A stretch of DNA of 36,199 nt from an uncultured Bacteroides sp. (GTDB lineage: Bacteria; Bacteroidota; Bacteroidia; Bacteroidales; Bacteroidaceae): the NCBI GenBank assembly GCA_905198575.1, contig CAJKDC010000014.1, positions 1-36,199 of the forward strand, given 5' to 3'. Of this stretch, positions 16,062-25,773 are shown piece after piece (the first letter of the stretch is position 1; every line of letters begins with the position of its first letter). The translations under genes were made by a program, and so were the position numbers. The notes under the pieces are model-generated. The model was not told where the DNA came from, made no database searches, and saw nothing but the letters and a program-made list of their open reading frames with translations.

Positions 16062-17876
16062 ATGAATTTGCGTTGGCTTATTTTGATGATATGCCTGATA
16101 GGGTGTAATCTGGTATCTTGGGCTTCTTTAGAGAAAGAGGGTGATATTCCTACATTTGTTACTGCGAATACCCGTCAGATTGAGGTGGAGCAGATTAATA
16201 TGATGCAGGACCGGACAGAAGTGTTGGTACGGCTTTGGGGAAATCCAGGTAGTAAAATAACTATAGATCCTCATATGGCTCTTGTTGCGGAGGGAAAGCA
16301 TTATACGCTGACAGGTATCGAGGGAGTTGACCCGACTTTTGGTTCTGAGTTTTATCCTGAAAGCGGTGAGATAGGTTTGTATTTGTTGTTTCCGCCTCTG
16401 CCTGCTAATACTTTAACTGTTGATTTGATAGAAGGGGATGGTGGATGGAAAATTTGGGGGATACAAGTAAAGGGAAACGAACCTTATGTATATGTCCCTT
16501 CTTTTTTGACATCCCGGCAAATGGATTTTACTGCTCCTTTACCAGCAGCTGACTTGCATCCGGGAAGAACGATCATAAATGGATACTTGTTAGGGTATAC
16601 TGAAGATATGCAGGTGGAACTGAATCTGCATCTGCATGACTGGCTGTTTGCCAATGAATGGGGATATCCTATTGAGGTAAATGAGGACGGTTCATTCCAT
16701 GTAGAGCTGAATCTGTTATTGTCAGGAGGGGCTACTCTTCGTGTGAATCAGAGCGAACTTCCATTGTTTTTACAGCCTGGCGATGAAATGATGCTATATG
16801 TGCATTTGCCCATATTAAGTATGGCTGGCAGCAGATTGTTGGGGGAACATTACCGGGAAAGGCAGAAGGTGTGGTTTGATGCCCGTACTGCCCCTATTAA
16901 TACAGAATTAGCTACGTGGGGATATCCTTTGTCTGTTTATTCAGCTGCTAATTATAATAAAGAATTATGCTTGTCTGGAGAAAAAAATCAAGTAAAGTAT
17001 GTCTGGAGGAAGTTCATTAAAGAAAGAAATCGTATCTTGAAAGATAATCGCTTGAGCGAGGCATGCCGGACTTATTTGCTGGTAAATCTTGAAATGGAAG
17101 CTTTCCTAGCTTTTGCTTCGGGAGCGTTTTCGGGAGGTGAGCTGAACAATCAGCTGGAACAGAAGTTGATGGATTTATCGTTTATTCATTCTCTTTATAT
17201 AGGATATGGACGTCAGTATTATGCTTACTTGCAAACCATTGAGAAACGGTATCCGGATAAACTGAAACTACCTGACGTGTGGAGTGATTTAAAAAAAGTG
17301 CATCCTTTTTGCGAACAACTGATGAAAAACAGACCTTTGTCTGATTCCGATAAAAATGAATTGCAGCACATTCATGTGCCTGAGCTGGCTCAGTATGTAG
17401 CTGAAGTCAACAAGCAAGTTGAAGCGGAAATAGGTGCTTTGGAGGCGATGGATGGCTTTGCGGTTTTGCAAACTGACACAGTTTTGTCCGGACAAGAAAT
17501 GCTTCGGCAATTGGTGAAAAACTATCATGGACAAGTCGTAGTGGTGGATTTTTGGGCTACCTGGTGTGCGCCTTGCCGAAAAAGCATGCCGGCAGTTTCG
17601 GCTTTGAAGAAGCAGTTGTCTGGAGAAAAATGTGTTTTTATTTACCTTACAGGACCTGATTCTCCGGAAAAAATTTGGAGTACAGCTATCAAGCAAATGC
17701 ATGGTATCCATGTACGGCTTACGCAAAAGCAGTGGAAAGAGTTGGGGGCAGCTTATGGGATTACGGGGATTCCTGCTTATTTAATAATGGATAAACGCGG
17801 AGAACTGTATCGGCAATTTGTGGGATTCCCAGGTACTACTACATTGAAACAGACTATTTTAAAACTTTTGAAATAA
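16062..17876 (+). CDS. Secreted thioredoxin-fold (TlpA-like) protein
   Basis: This 604-residue protein has a C-terminal TlpA/thioredoxin domain: VVVDFWATWCAPCRKSMP with redox cysteines 502 and 505, and the cis-proline motif TGIPAY at about 571. The N-terminus is a hydrophobic leader; LIGC with Cys15 fits a lipobox, although cleavage by signal peptidase I near SWA is also possible. The long middle (about 25-470) starts with beta-rich segments and becomes helical, as in Bacteroides exported thioredoxin-like proteins. It probably acts in the periplasm or at the membrane on disulfide bonds. Substrate unknown. Last gene of the hflX operon, 10 nt after DUF4954. Confidence 0.88.
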   Translation: MNLRWLILMICLIGCNLVSWASLEKEGDIPTFVTANTRQIEVEQINMMQDRTEVLVRLWGNPGSKITIDPHMALVAEGKHYTLTGIEGVDPTFGSEFYPESGEIGLYLLFPPLPANTLTVDLIEGDGGWKIWGIQVKGNEPYVYVPSFLTSRQMDFTAPLPAADLHPGRTIINGYLLGYTEDMQVELNLHLHDWLFANEWGYPIEVNEDGSFHVELNLLLSGGATLRVNQSELPLFLQPGDEMMLYVHLPILSMAGSRLLGEHYRERQKVWFDARTAPINTELATWGYPLSVYSAANYNKELCLSGEKNQVKYVWRKFIKERNRILKDNRLSEACRTYLLVNLEMEAFLAFASGAFSGGELNNQLEQKLMDLSFIHSLYIGYGRQYYAYLQTIEKRYPDKLKLPDVWSDLKKVHPFCEQLMKNRPLSDSDKNELQHIHVPELAQYVAEVNKQVEAEIGALEAMDGFAVLQTDTVLSGQEMLRQLVKNYHGQVVVVDFWATWCAPCRKSMPAVSALKKQLSGEKCVFIYLTGPDSPEKIWSTAIKQMHGIHVRLTQKQWKELGAAYGITGIPAYLIMDKRGELYRQFVGFPGTTTLKQTILKLLK

Positions 17877-17927
17877 AATCTGAATGCTTTTTTATCCCAA
17901 TTAAGGAAAAATTTCAATAATACTTTG

Positions 17928-17935
17928 TAACTTTG
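17928..17935 (+). promoter_or_regulatory. -7 box of the fumarase promoter
   Basis: TAACTTTG fits TAnnTTTG, 34 nt before the fumarase ATG; the -33 region is not clear. Confidence 0.5.
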
Positions 17936-17969
17936 CTTGCAGATAACTAATTAATAACATTACAAATAT

Positions 17970-19613
17970 ATGGCAACACCTGAATTTAAGTATCAGCCAA
18001 TGTTCGAACACGGACATGATACTACTGAATACTATTTGCTTACAAAAGACTATGTGTCAGTAAGCGAGTTTGAAGGAAAACCTATCCTGAAAATTGAAAA
18101 GGAAGGTTTGACTGCAATGGCTAATGCAGCTTTCCGTGATGTTTCTTTCATGTTGCGCCGCTCGCATAACGAACAGGTAGCTAAGATTCTGACCGATCCG
18201 GAAGCTAGTGACAATGACAAGTATGTAGCTCTTACTTTCTTGCGCAATGCTGAAGTAGCTGCTAAAGGTGTATTGCCTTTCTGTCAGGATACTGGTACAG
18301 CTATCATTCATGGTGAAAAAGGTCAGCAAGTATGGACTGGCTATTGCGATGAAGAAGCTCTTTCTTTGGGTGTTTACAAAACTTATACTGAAGAAAACCT
18401 GCGTTATTCACAGAATGCTCCGCTGACAATGTATGAAGAGGTAAATACTCGCTGCAACTTGCCGGCTCAGATTGACATCGAAGCTACTCAGGGTATGGAG
18501 TATGAATTCTTGTGTGTAACCAAGGGTGGTGGTTCTGCCAACAAGACTTATCTGTATCAGGAAACTAAGGCTATCTTGAATCCTGCTACTTTGGTTCCTT
18601 TCTTGGTTGAAAAGATGAAGACACTGGGTACTGCAGCTTGTCCTCCTTACCACATCGCATTCGTAATCGGTGGTACTTCAGCTGAAAAGAACTTATTGAC
18701 AGTGAAATTGGCTTCTACCCGTTTCTACGATAATTTGCCTACTACAGGTAATGAATACGGACGTGCTTTCCGCGATGTAGAATTGGAAAAACAAGTACTG
18801 GAAGAAGCACACCGCATCGGCTTGGGTGCTCAGTTTGGTGGTAAATACTATGCACACGATGTTCGTATCATCCGTCTGCCTCGTCACGGTGCTTCTTGTC
18901 CGGTTGGTTTGGGCGTTTCTTGTTCTGCTGACCGTAACATCCGTTGTAAAATCAACAAAGATGGTATTTGGATTGAAAAATTGGATTCAAACCCAGGTGA
19001 ACTGATTCCGGAAGAATTGCGTCAGGCTGGCGAAGGTAATGCAGTACGTATTGACTTGAATCGTCCGATGTCAGAAATTTTGGCTGAATTGGATAAATAT
19101 CCTGTTGCAACTCGTCTGTCTTTGAACGGTACAATCATTGTAGGCCGTGATATTGCTCACGCAAAACTGAAAGAACGTCTGGATCGTGGCGAAGATTTGC
19201 CTCAGTATATCAAAGACCATCCTATTTACTATGCTGGTCCTGCAAAAACTCCTGCTGGTATGGCTTGTGGTTCTATGGGCCCGACAACTGCCGGACGTAT
19301 GGACCCGTATGTTGACTTGTTCCAGAGTCATGGCGGTTCTATGATTATGTTGGCTAAGGGTAACCGTAGTCAGGCTGTAACCGATGCTTGTAAGAAACAT
19401 GGTGGTTTCTATTTGGGTTCTATCGGTGGTCCTGCTGCTATCCTGGCTCAGAATAACATTAAGAGCATTGAATGTGTAGAATATCCTGAATTGGGTATGG
19501 AAGCTATCTGGAAGATTGAAGTGGAAGATTTCCCTGCATTTATTCTGGTTGATAACAAGGGTAATGACTTCTTCAAACAGATTAAACCTCGTTGCACAGG
19601 AAACTGCAAATAA
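17970..19613 (+). CDS. Class I (iron-sulfur) fumarate hydratase
   Basis: This cytoplasmic enzyme interconverts fumarate and malate. In Bacteroides it works in the reductive branch that feeds fumarate to fumarate reductase. The 547-residue chain is the fused alpha-beta, single-polypeptide class I form. Candidate [4Fe-4S] cysteines are Cys105 in LPFCQDTGTA and those in SCPVGLGVSCSADR, and the C-terminal beta-domain has AKTPAGMACGSMGPTTAGRMD. The start at ATG 17970 fits the promoter at 17928. It stands as a single gene between its own promoter and a strong terminator. Codon choice is strongly biased (many GGT, GCT, CGT), as expected of a highly expressed gene. FumA or FumB naming is not possible from sequence alone. 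Confidence 0.96.
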   Translation: MATPEFKYQPMFEHGHDTTEYYLLTKDYVSVSEFEGKPILKIEKEGLTAMANAAFRDVSFMLRRSHNEQVAKILTDPEASDNDKYVALTFLRNAEVAAKGVLPFCQDTGTAIIHGEKGQQVWTGYCDEEALSLGVYKTYTEENLRYSQNAPLTMYEEVNTRCNLPAQIDIEATQGMEYEFLCVTKGGGSANKTYLYQETKAILNPATLVPFLVEKMKTLGTAACPPYHIAFVIGGTSAEKNLLTVKLASTRFYDNLPTTGNEYGRAFRDVELEKQVLEEAHRIGLGAQFGGKYYAHDVRIIRLPRHGASCPVGLGVSCSADRNIRCKINKDGIWIEKLDSNPGELIPEELRQAGEGNAVRIDLNRPMSEILAELDKYPVATRLSLNGTIIVGRDIAHAKLKERLDRGEDLPQYIKDHPIYYAGPAKTPAGMACGSMGPTTAGRMDPYVDLFQSHGGSMIMLAKGNRSQAVTDACKKHGGFYLGSIGGPAAILAQNNIKSIECVEYPELGMEAIWKIEVEDFPAFILVDNKGNDFFKQIKPRCTGNCK

Positions 19614-19652
19614 TAAACTTGTAGGTACTTAACCGAGTTTTGACGATATAAT

Positions 19653-19700
19653 AAATCCCGCTGGAAATGTCTTACAAAACATTTCTGGCGGGATTTTTTT
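19653..19700. terminator. Bidirectional Rho-independent terminator
   Basis: AATCCCGC (19654-19661) pairs with GCGGGATT (19688-19695), and the stem continues through GAAATGT/ACATTTC to an 8-nt loop, with an 8-base T run at 19694-19700 on the plus strand. It lies between the convergent fumarase and permease genes. Confidence 0.9.
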
Positions 19701-19701
19701 A

Positions 19702-21363
19702 TTATGACATCTTGGCTGTTGAAGCATGTTTCCACATACGGTATACATAATAAGCGCAGTGGGTAAATGCAAAAATAAAAGATATGGTAAGCAATATTTT
19801 GCTTTCGTTCCAGCCAACGGTCTGTTGATGCCATAGGCCAGTAATGATGCATAACACAGAAAGGGTTACTCCCAGCATATTCAGGACATTACTTCCTTTC
19901 CGGTTAGGAACATGTCCTTCCAGTTTACTGTGCTTGATGCCGTAGCAAGCGTAAATATCCAAACCTATCAGCATCCATAAAACCAGGCGAATCCATGTGT
20001 CGGCAGGAAGGAAACACATCATGCAAAGACAGGTAAGGATACCCAAAATGGGGACTGCAGGTACAAAAGGTGTTTTGAATGCACGATGTACATTGGGCAT
20101 GGTTTTACGTACAATCAGGATAGCGGCACATACCAGTGTAAAGGCGAACAGGGTACCAATGCTGGTCATTTCGCCGGCAACTTGTGCTGGAATAAAAGCT
20201 GCCATAAGTCCTACTAAAATCATGAACAGTACGTTGCTGTGTGCCGGGGTACGGAATTTGCTGTGTATCTTCGAGAAGAAAGGAGGCAGCAGGCCATCGT
20301 GACTCATGCTCAGGAAGACTCTGCTCTGAGCCATAAGCGTAACCATGATAACGGAGCAATACCCGAAAAGAATGGCCAGAATAATAGCTTTGTTTAACCA
20401 TGGAAATGCAGGCTGGACAACTCCCGAAGCATCTGGAGTTCCCATATGCTCAATGGCAACAGCTACAGGGGCAATGCCTTGCTGTCCGCCAAATTCAGTA
20501 TAATGAGCTACACCTGTCATAACATGTGCAAACAGTACATAAAGTAAAGTACATACCAGCAATGAAACCAAAATGCCGATGGGCATGTCACGTTTGGGGT
20601 TCTTGGTTTCCTGTGCCGCAGTACTGACTGCATCAAATCCTAAAAAGGCGAAGAATACGACTGCAGCTCCACGCAGGATACCTGAAAAGCCATATTCTCC
20701 CAGCTTTCCTGTATTTTCAGGAATGTAAGGTGTATAGTTTTCTATTTGGATAAATTGCCATCCCAGTACCACAAAAATAAGAATTACTGCAATTTTCAGA
20801 AAAACAATGAATCCGTTGAAGATAGAGCTTCCTTCTGTTCCGCGAATGAGGAAGAGACTCATCAATACGACAATCAGCATGGCCGGAATATTGATGATTC
20901 CTCCATCCCATGGACAGGCAGTAAGTGCATGTGGCAGGTGAATACCCAGATTTTCAAGAAAGACCACCATATAGCGGCTCCAGCTGATACTGACAGTTGT
21001 CGCGGCTACGGTATATTCAAGAACCAAATCCCAGCCTATAATCCATGCAATAAGTTCTCCCATCGTAGCATACGAATAAGTATAGGCACTTCCTGCTACC
21101 GGTATCATGGATGCAAATTCGGCATAACATAATCCGGCGAAGCAGCAGCCTATGGCTGCGATGATGAACGATAGGGTAATGGACGGGCCAGTAAACTCGG
21201 AAGCCACAGTTCCTGTTATGGAAAACAGGCCGGCTCCGATGATTACTCCTACGCCCAGTGCGACCAGACTTACTGGTCCCAGCACCCTTTTCAATGATTT
21301 ACTGCCAGACTGGGCAGCTTCAGCTTGTAATGATTCAATACTTTTTCGAATAAATAATCCCAT
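19702..21363 (-). CDS. APC-superfamily amino acid permease (cationic amino acid transporter type)
   Basis: This 553-residue inner-membrane transporter belongs to the amino acid-polyamine-organocation superfamily. The first transmembrane helix carries the substrate-binding glycine motif GVGVIIGAGLFSITG, and helices follow with FAGLCYAEFASMIPVAGSAY and AVVFFAFLGFDAVSTAAQETKNP, both hallmark APC segments. About 12-14 hydrophobic helices are visible. The length and N-terminal RVLGPVSLVALGVG resemble the CAT/YfnA-type cationic amino acid permeases. The substrate is not proven. It lies 42 nt downstream of the TolC gene on the same strand but has its own -7 box. Confidence 0.92.
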   Translation of the reverse strand: MGLFIRKSIESLQAEAAQSGSKSLKRVLGPVSLVALGVGVIIGAGLFSITGTVASEFTGPSITLSFIIAAIGCCFAGLCYAEFASMIPVAGSAYTYSYATMGELIAWIIGWDLVLEYTVAATTVSISWSRYMVVFLENLGIHLPHALTACPWDGGIINIPAMLIVVLMSLFLIRGTEGSSIFNGFIVFLKIAVILIFVVLGWQFIQIENYTPYIPENTGKLGEYGFSGILRGAAVVFFAFLGFDAVSTAAQETKNPKRDMPIGILVSLLVCTLLYVLFAHVMTGVAHYTEFGGQQGIAPVAVAIEHMGTPDASGVVQPAFPWLNKAIILAILFGYCSVIMVTLMAQSRVFLSMSHDGLLPPFFSKIHSKFRTPAHSNVLFMILVGLMAAFIPAQVAGEMTSIGTLFAFTLVCAAILIVRKTMPNVHRAFKTPFVPAVPILGILTCLCMMCFLPADTWIRLVLWMLIGLDIYACYGIKHSKLEGHVPNRKGSNVLNMLGVTLSVLCIITGLWHQQTVGWNESKILLTISFIFAFTHCAYYVYRMWKHASTAKMS

Positions 21364-21364
21364 T

Positions 21365-21396
21365 TTTGTAACTGTTTGTTTTTAAAGAGTTACAAA
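21365..21396. repeat. Inverted repeat in the permease leader
   Basis: TTTGTAACT (21365-21373) and AGTTACAAA (21388-21396) form perfect 9-bp arms around a 14-nt loop, between the permease start codon and its -7 box, which it overlaps. No T tract follows, so an operator or leader hairpin is more likely than a terminator. Confidence 0.5.
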
Positions 21397-21400
21397 GGTA
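21393..21400 (-). promoter_or_regulatory. -7 box of the permease promoter
   Basis: Minus-strand TACCTTTG matches TAnnTTTG, about 30 nt before the permease ATG. The -33 element would lie in the 3' end of the TolC gene and is not clear. Confidence 0.5.
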
Positions 21401-21405
21401 AACAT

Positions 21406-22728
21406 TTATTCCAAGTATCGGGTTATATTGCCGCTAATCTGTAGCAAAGAAATCTCACACATTTTAGTATTGTAGGCTGCCGACAGGATACGTTCCTCAG
21501 CATCCAGCAGACTTTTCTGTGCTTCGCGCATTTCAATACCCGACAAGTCTCCCAGCAGATAGCGCTCTTTGGCTATTTCGTGATTCTCTTTGGCTGTCAC
21601 CAGATTCTGTCTTTCCAGATTCAGCAGCTGGAGATTATTATGATAAGCTTGCCATAGATTACTCAGGTCGGCACGGAGCCCCTGTTCCAGTTGTTCGCGT
21701 TCCAGTTCTGCATTGCGTATGGAAAGACTGGCATTTCTTTTTTCGCGCTTTCTGTTTCCGTCGAAAATATTGATACCGACGGTTATGCCCCCGTTGAATC
21801 CCCAGTTATCCCGCTTTCGTGCAGCGTTGATGTCGTATTTATTTAATGTGTAGCCATAACCGGCATTCAGGCGCACATACGGATAATTTCTGGACAAGAC
21901 CTTCTTATAGTCAAGTTGTGCCAGCCGTGTATTTTGGTCGGCTCTCAATAATGTCGCATTGGTTGCCAGCGTACTGTTCCATAGAGCGATAAAGTCGAGC
22001 TGGGCATTTACGTTGATAACCGAGTCCTGTACACGTATCGGGCGGTCAACATTCTTTATGGCCATCATCTCGTTCAAGTTGATTCGCGAGGTATGTACCA
22101 GTTCCTGCTGTTTCATATACTGGGCACTGTCGGCATTAAAGTCTACCTTAGCCTGCTGATAGTCCAGACGAGAGAAATTTCCGATGTGATACCGCTCCTC
22201 CACAATACGGAGTCTTTCCTTGGAAAGCGATACGGCATAGCGGAAGTTCTTTAAACGGATTTCCTGCTGGACATAGTTGAAATACTCTGCGGTCAGTCCG
22301 GCAATAAAATCCTCCAGTGCTATTCGGGTATTGGTTGCCCCTTGACGTTCCAGTTCCTGCAACTGTTTATAGGTTGTACTGATGTTAAAACCATCGAATA
22401 TAGTCCAGCTTACGTCTACTCCTGCCTGAAGAGTCTGGTCGAAGACCCCTCTGGTTTTGCTGACACTTCCACTACTTCGTTCTTCGGTATTGGTATTATC
22501 AACGGTTCCTGTATAGCCGGCCGTTAAATTGGCTTCAGGCAGATAACCGGCATTGGCCAGTGTTGCATTGTTTTTACTGATTTGTTCTTCGTTGCGGATG
22601 ATGCGCAGCGAGTAGTTGTTTTGTACCCCTTCCTCCAGACACTGTTTCAGGGTATAGTTATATTGAGCTTGTAGCTGACTGGTAAATCCTGCCAGTATGA
22701 CAATGAATAACCCTACTGTCTTCTTCAT
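21406..22728 (-). CDS. TolC-family outer-membrane efflux protein
   Basis: This 440-residue TolC-type protein forms the outer-membrane channel of a tripartite efflux pump. A signal peptide ends SQLQA with cleavage near residue 21. Two long helical halves follow the usual TolC duplication: LKQCLEEGVQNNYSLRI near 27-43 and repeated coiled-coil segments, with GGITVGINIFDGNRKREKR in the second half. It begins 1 nt after the stop of the RND gene and is the last gene of the adaptor-pump-channel operon. Confidence 0.94.
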   Translation of the reverse strand: MKKTVGLFIVILAGFTSQLQAQYNYTLKQCLEEGVQNNYSLRIIRNEEQISKNNATLANAGYLPEANLTAGYTGTVDNTNTEERSSGSVSKTRGVFDQTLQAGVDVSWTIFDGFNISTTYKQLQELERQGATNTRIALEDFIAGLTAEYFNYVQQEIRLKNFRYAVSLSKERLRIVEERYHIGNFSRLDYQQAKVDFNADSAQYMKQQELVHTSRINLNEMMAIKNVDRPIRVQDSVINVNAQLDFIALWNSTLATNATLLRADQNTRLAQLDYKKVLSRNYPYVRLNAGYGYTLNKYDINAARKRDNWGFNGGITVGINIFDGNRKREKRNASLSIRNAELEREQLEQGLRADLSNLWQAYHNNLQLLNLERQNLVTAKENHEIAKERYLLGDLSGIEMREAQKSLLDAEERILSAAYNTKMCEISLLQISGNITRYLE

Positions 22729-22729
22729 G

Positions 22730-25700
22730 TTATTGCTCCTTTTTAATACGGTTCGTAGAAATATAAGAATAGATAGCCGGTACGATGTACATGGTGAGGA
22801 ACGTAGAAACCAGCATTCCTCCTACTACAGCCGTACCCATAGCTATACGCTGGTTGGCTCCCTCTCCGGTGGCAAAGGCCAGTGGGATAAGACCAAGGAC
22901 AGTAGAGGCACTTGTCATCAAAATAGGACGCAAGCGTTGCAAGGCGGCATCGCGGATAGCAGCCATCTTATTTTCTCCTGCCTCCTGTTTTTGGTTGGCA
23001 AACTCTACAATGAGAATACCATTCTTGGCAACCAGACCGATTAGCATAATGATACCAATCTGGCTGAAGATATTCATGGTAATATCTCCAAAATACATAA
23101 ATACCAGGGCACCTGCTATGGCCAGCGGTACAGTAAGCATGATGATGAGCGGATCTTTAAAGCTTTCAAACTGGGCTGCCAGAATAAGATAGATCAGCAC
23201 CAGTGCCAGAATAAAGGCAAACATCAGGCTCGAAGAGCTTTCCCGATAGTCTTTAGAATCACCGGAGAGCGCCGTACGGAACGTGTCATCCAGTGTTTCG
23301 GAAGCGATTTTATCCATTTCCTCCAATCCTTCACCGATGGTTTTGCCTTCGGCCAGACCGGCAGATATGGTAGCCGAGATAAAGCGATTATAGTGATACA
23401 ACTTGGGTGGAGCTACTGATTCGACAAATTCTACCAGGTTGTCCAACTGAATCATTTGTCCTTTGTCGTTACGTATGTAAATGGACTTGATATTGGACGG
23501 TTGATTACGTTGTTGCCGGTTGATTTGTCCCAAAATCTCATATTGCTTTCCGTTCATGTAGAAATATCCCATACGCTGTCCGCTCAGACCGTATTGCAGG
23601 GTCTCGGCTATGTCGCGTACGCTTACACCCATGGTTCCGGCTTTGTCGCGGTTGATGTTTACACGCACTTCGGGACTACTGAACTTCAAGTCCACATCTG
23701 CCATCTGGAAAGTAGGATTATCGTATACCTTATTTAGGAATTCTGGTAAAACTTTCTGCAGCTTTTCGATACTGACCGATTGCAGTACATACTGTACAGG
23801 CATACTGCTTCTTCGGCCACCGAATGAAGATTGCTGCTGGACAAATGCCCGAGCTTTCGTCTTGGTGCGGATGGCCTGAGAGATTTTTTCGGCAACTTCC
23901 ATTTGTGAGTAGTCACGTTCTTTCAAGTCTTTCAATGTGATGCGGATATTTCCGCTTCCGCTGGATACACGTGCAGTGACTGCTGCCGCATCGGGAATGA
24001 TAGAATCTACCAAAGTGTTGATATCTTCTGTGTAATCACGGATATACTCATAACTGGCACCTTCGGCTGCACGCGTGGTGATATTGATTTGTGAACGGTC
24101 TTCCAGCGGAGCCATTTCAGCCGGTACCACATTCCACAGATAACCAATCAGTATCAGTGTAACAATAGTGATAGGAATGGCCAATACCCGTTTTTTCAGG
24201 AATGCATTCAGCGAACGGCTGTAAATGCGGTTCATTCCTTCGAAGAATGGTTCTGTCTTGCGGTAAAACCAGCTTTGCTGCTCGCGTCTGACCAGCAGTT
24301 TGGTGGCCAGCATCGGTGTAAAGGTCAGCGCTGCAAACGAGGAAATAATGACCGAACCGGCTACTACAAAACTGAATTCACGGAACAGACGGCCACTGGT
24401 TCCCTCCATAAATACAATCGGAAGGAATACGGCTACCAGCGTGATGGTCGTAGAGATGACCGCAAAGAATATTTCTTTTGCCCCCTCTATGCCCGCTTCG
24501 AAAGGATTCATTCCTTTTTCTATGCGGATGTAGATGTTCTCTGTCATTACGATGGCATCGTCCACTACAAGGCCTACCGATAGCACAACGGCAAGCATCG
24601 TGAGTACGTTGATGGAAAAACCGGCGATATACATCACAAAGAATGCACCGATAAGCGATACCGGAATAACAATACACGGAATAAGCGTTACACGCCAGTC
24701 GCGCAGGAACAGGAAGATAATGATAATAACCAGCACAAAGGCTTCGTACACAGTACTCTCCACTTCTGATATAGAGGCGCGGATAAATTTGGTGTTGTCG
24801 AATCCGTAAGAATATTCAATATCGTCCGGGAGATCTTTTTTCATTTGTTCCATACGCTGGTATACCGCATCGGCAATCTCAATATGGTTGGCTCCCGGTT
24901 GCGGAATGACAACGACACCTACCATCGGTACGCCATTCATCTTCATGTAACTTTTGATGTCGGCAGGTCCCAGCTCGGCATAACCGATGTCGCTGATGCG
25001 GACTACACGTCCGTTGGTTTCCTTCAGAATGACATTGTTGAATTCCTTGGTTGTGTGCATTTGCCCCATTGTACGCAATGTCAGTTCAACCGTATTTCCT
25101 TCGATACTGCCTGATGGAAGCTCCAGATTCTCGTTGGTAATGGCATTTTTCACGTCTACCGGTGTAATGCCATATCCGGCCATTTTCACAGGGTCCAGCC
25201 ACAGACGCATGGAGTAACGCTTTTCACCCCAGATAGACACACTACTTACGTCCGAGATGGTCTGCAACTGCTCTTTGACTGTCAGCTCTGCGATTTCACT
25301 CAGTTCCAGCAGCGAACGGCTTTCACTCTGAATGGCAACCATCAGGATAGGAGTAGCATCTGCATCGGCTTTGGATACAGTAGGAGGGTCACAATCCCGG
25401 GGCAGATAACGTTGTGCACGCGAAACTTTGTCGCGTACGTCGTTGGCAGCCGTCTCAAGGTCTACCGACAGTTCGAATTCCACCGTGATACGGCTTTGTC
25501 CCTGCTGGCTGACACTGGACAAAGAACGGATTCCCGGGATACCGTTGATATTCTGTTCCAGGGGCTCTGTAATCTGATTTTCAATAACTTCTGCATTTGC
25601 TCCTGCATAGCTGCAACTTACGGATATGATGGGGTTATCTACCGAAGGATATTCGCGTACGCCCAGTGTGGTATACCCGATGAATCCAAACAGCAGAATA

Positions 25701-25759
25701 ATGATGGTCAGTACGGTTGCCAGTACCGGCCTGCGTATACTTAGTTCTGAAATGTTCAT
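22730..25759 (-). CDS. RND-family multidrug efflux pump, inner-membrane permease (HAE-1 type)
   Basis: This 1009-residue proton-driven RND transporter is related to AcrB. It has the internal two-fold repeat of transmembrane bundle plus periplasmic porter domain. The proton-relay aspartates Asp400 and Asp401 are in VGLVVDDAIVMTENI, and Lys912 is in LVAKNGILIVEFANQ, matching the Asp-Asp-Lys triad of the HAE-1 family. The N-terminal ISELSIRRPVLATVLTI and LAAQFESFKDPLIIM are also typical. It lies 14 nt after the adaptor gene and touches the TolC gene. Likely substrates are drugs, bile salts or detergents, but no specificity can be read. No TetR-type regulator is adjacent. Confidence 0.95.
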   Translation of the reverse strand: MNISELSIRRPVLATVLTIIILLFGFIGYTTLGVREYPSVDNPIISVSCSYAGANAEVIENQITEPLEQNINGIPGIRSLSSVSQQGQSRITVEFELSVDLETAANDVRDKVSRAQRYLPRDCDPPTVSKADADATPILMVAIQSESRSLLELSEIAELTVKEQLQTISDVSSVSIWGEKRYSMRLWLDPVKMAGYGITPVDVKNAITNENLELPSGSIEGNTVELTLRTMGQMHTTKEFNNVILKETNGRVVRISDIGYAELGPADIKSYMKMNGVPMVGVVVIPQPGANHIEIADAVYQRMEQMKKDLPDDIEYSYGFDNTKFIRASISEVESTVYEAFVLVIIIIFLFLRDWRVTLIPCIVIPVSLIGAFFVMYIAGFSINVLTMLAVVLSVGLVVDDAIVMTENIYIRIEKGMNPFEAGIEGAKEIFFAVISTTITLVAVFLPIVFMEGTSGRLFREFSFVVAGSVIISSFAALTFTPMLATKLLVRREQQSWFYRKTEPFFEGMNRIYSRSLNAFLKKRVLAIPITIVTLILIGYLWNVVPAEMAPLEDRSQINITTRAAEGASYEYIRDYTEDINTLVDSIIPDAAAVTARVSSGSGNIRITLKDLKERDYSQMEVAEKISQAIRTKTKARAFVQQQSSFGGRRSSMPVQYVLQSVSIEKLQKVLPEFLNKVYDNPTFQMADVDLKFSSPEVRVNINRDKAGTMGVSVRDIAETLQYGLSGQRMGYFYMNGKQYEILGQINRQQRNQPSNIKSIYIRNDKGQMIQLDNLVEFVESVAPPKLYHYNRFISATISAGLAEGKTIGEGLEEMDKIASETLDDTFRTALSGDSKDYRESSSSLMFAFILALVLIYLILAAQFESFKDPLIIMLTVPLAIAGALVFMYFGDITMNIFSQIGIIMLIGLVAKNGILIVEFANQKQEAGENKMAAIRDAALQRLRPILMTSASTVLGLIPLAFATGEGANQRIAMGTAVVGGMLVSTFLTMYIVPAIYSYISTNRIKKEQ

Positions 25760-25773
25760 AAGCAGTGCGTCTG

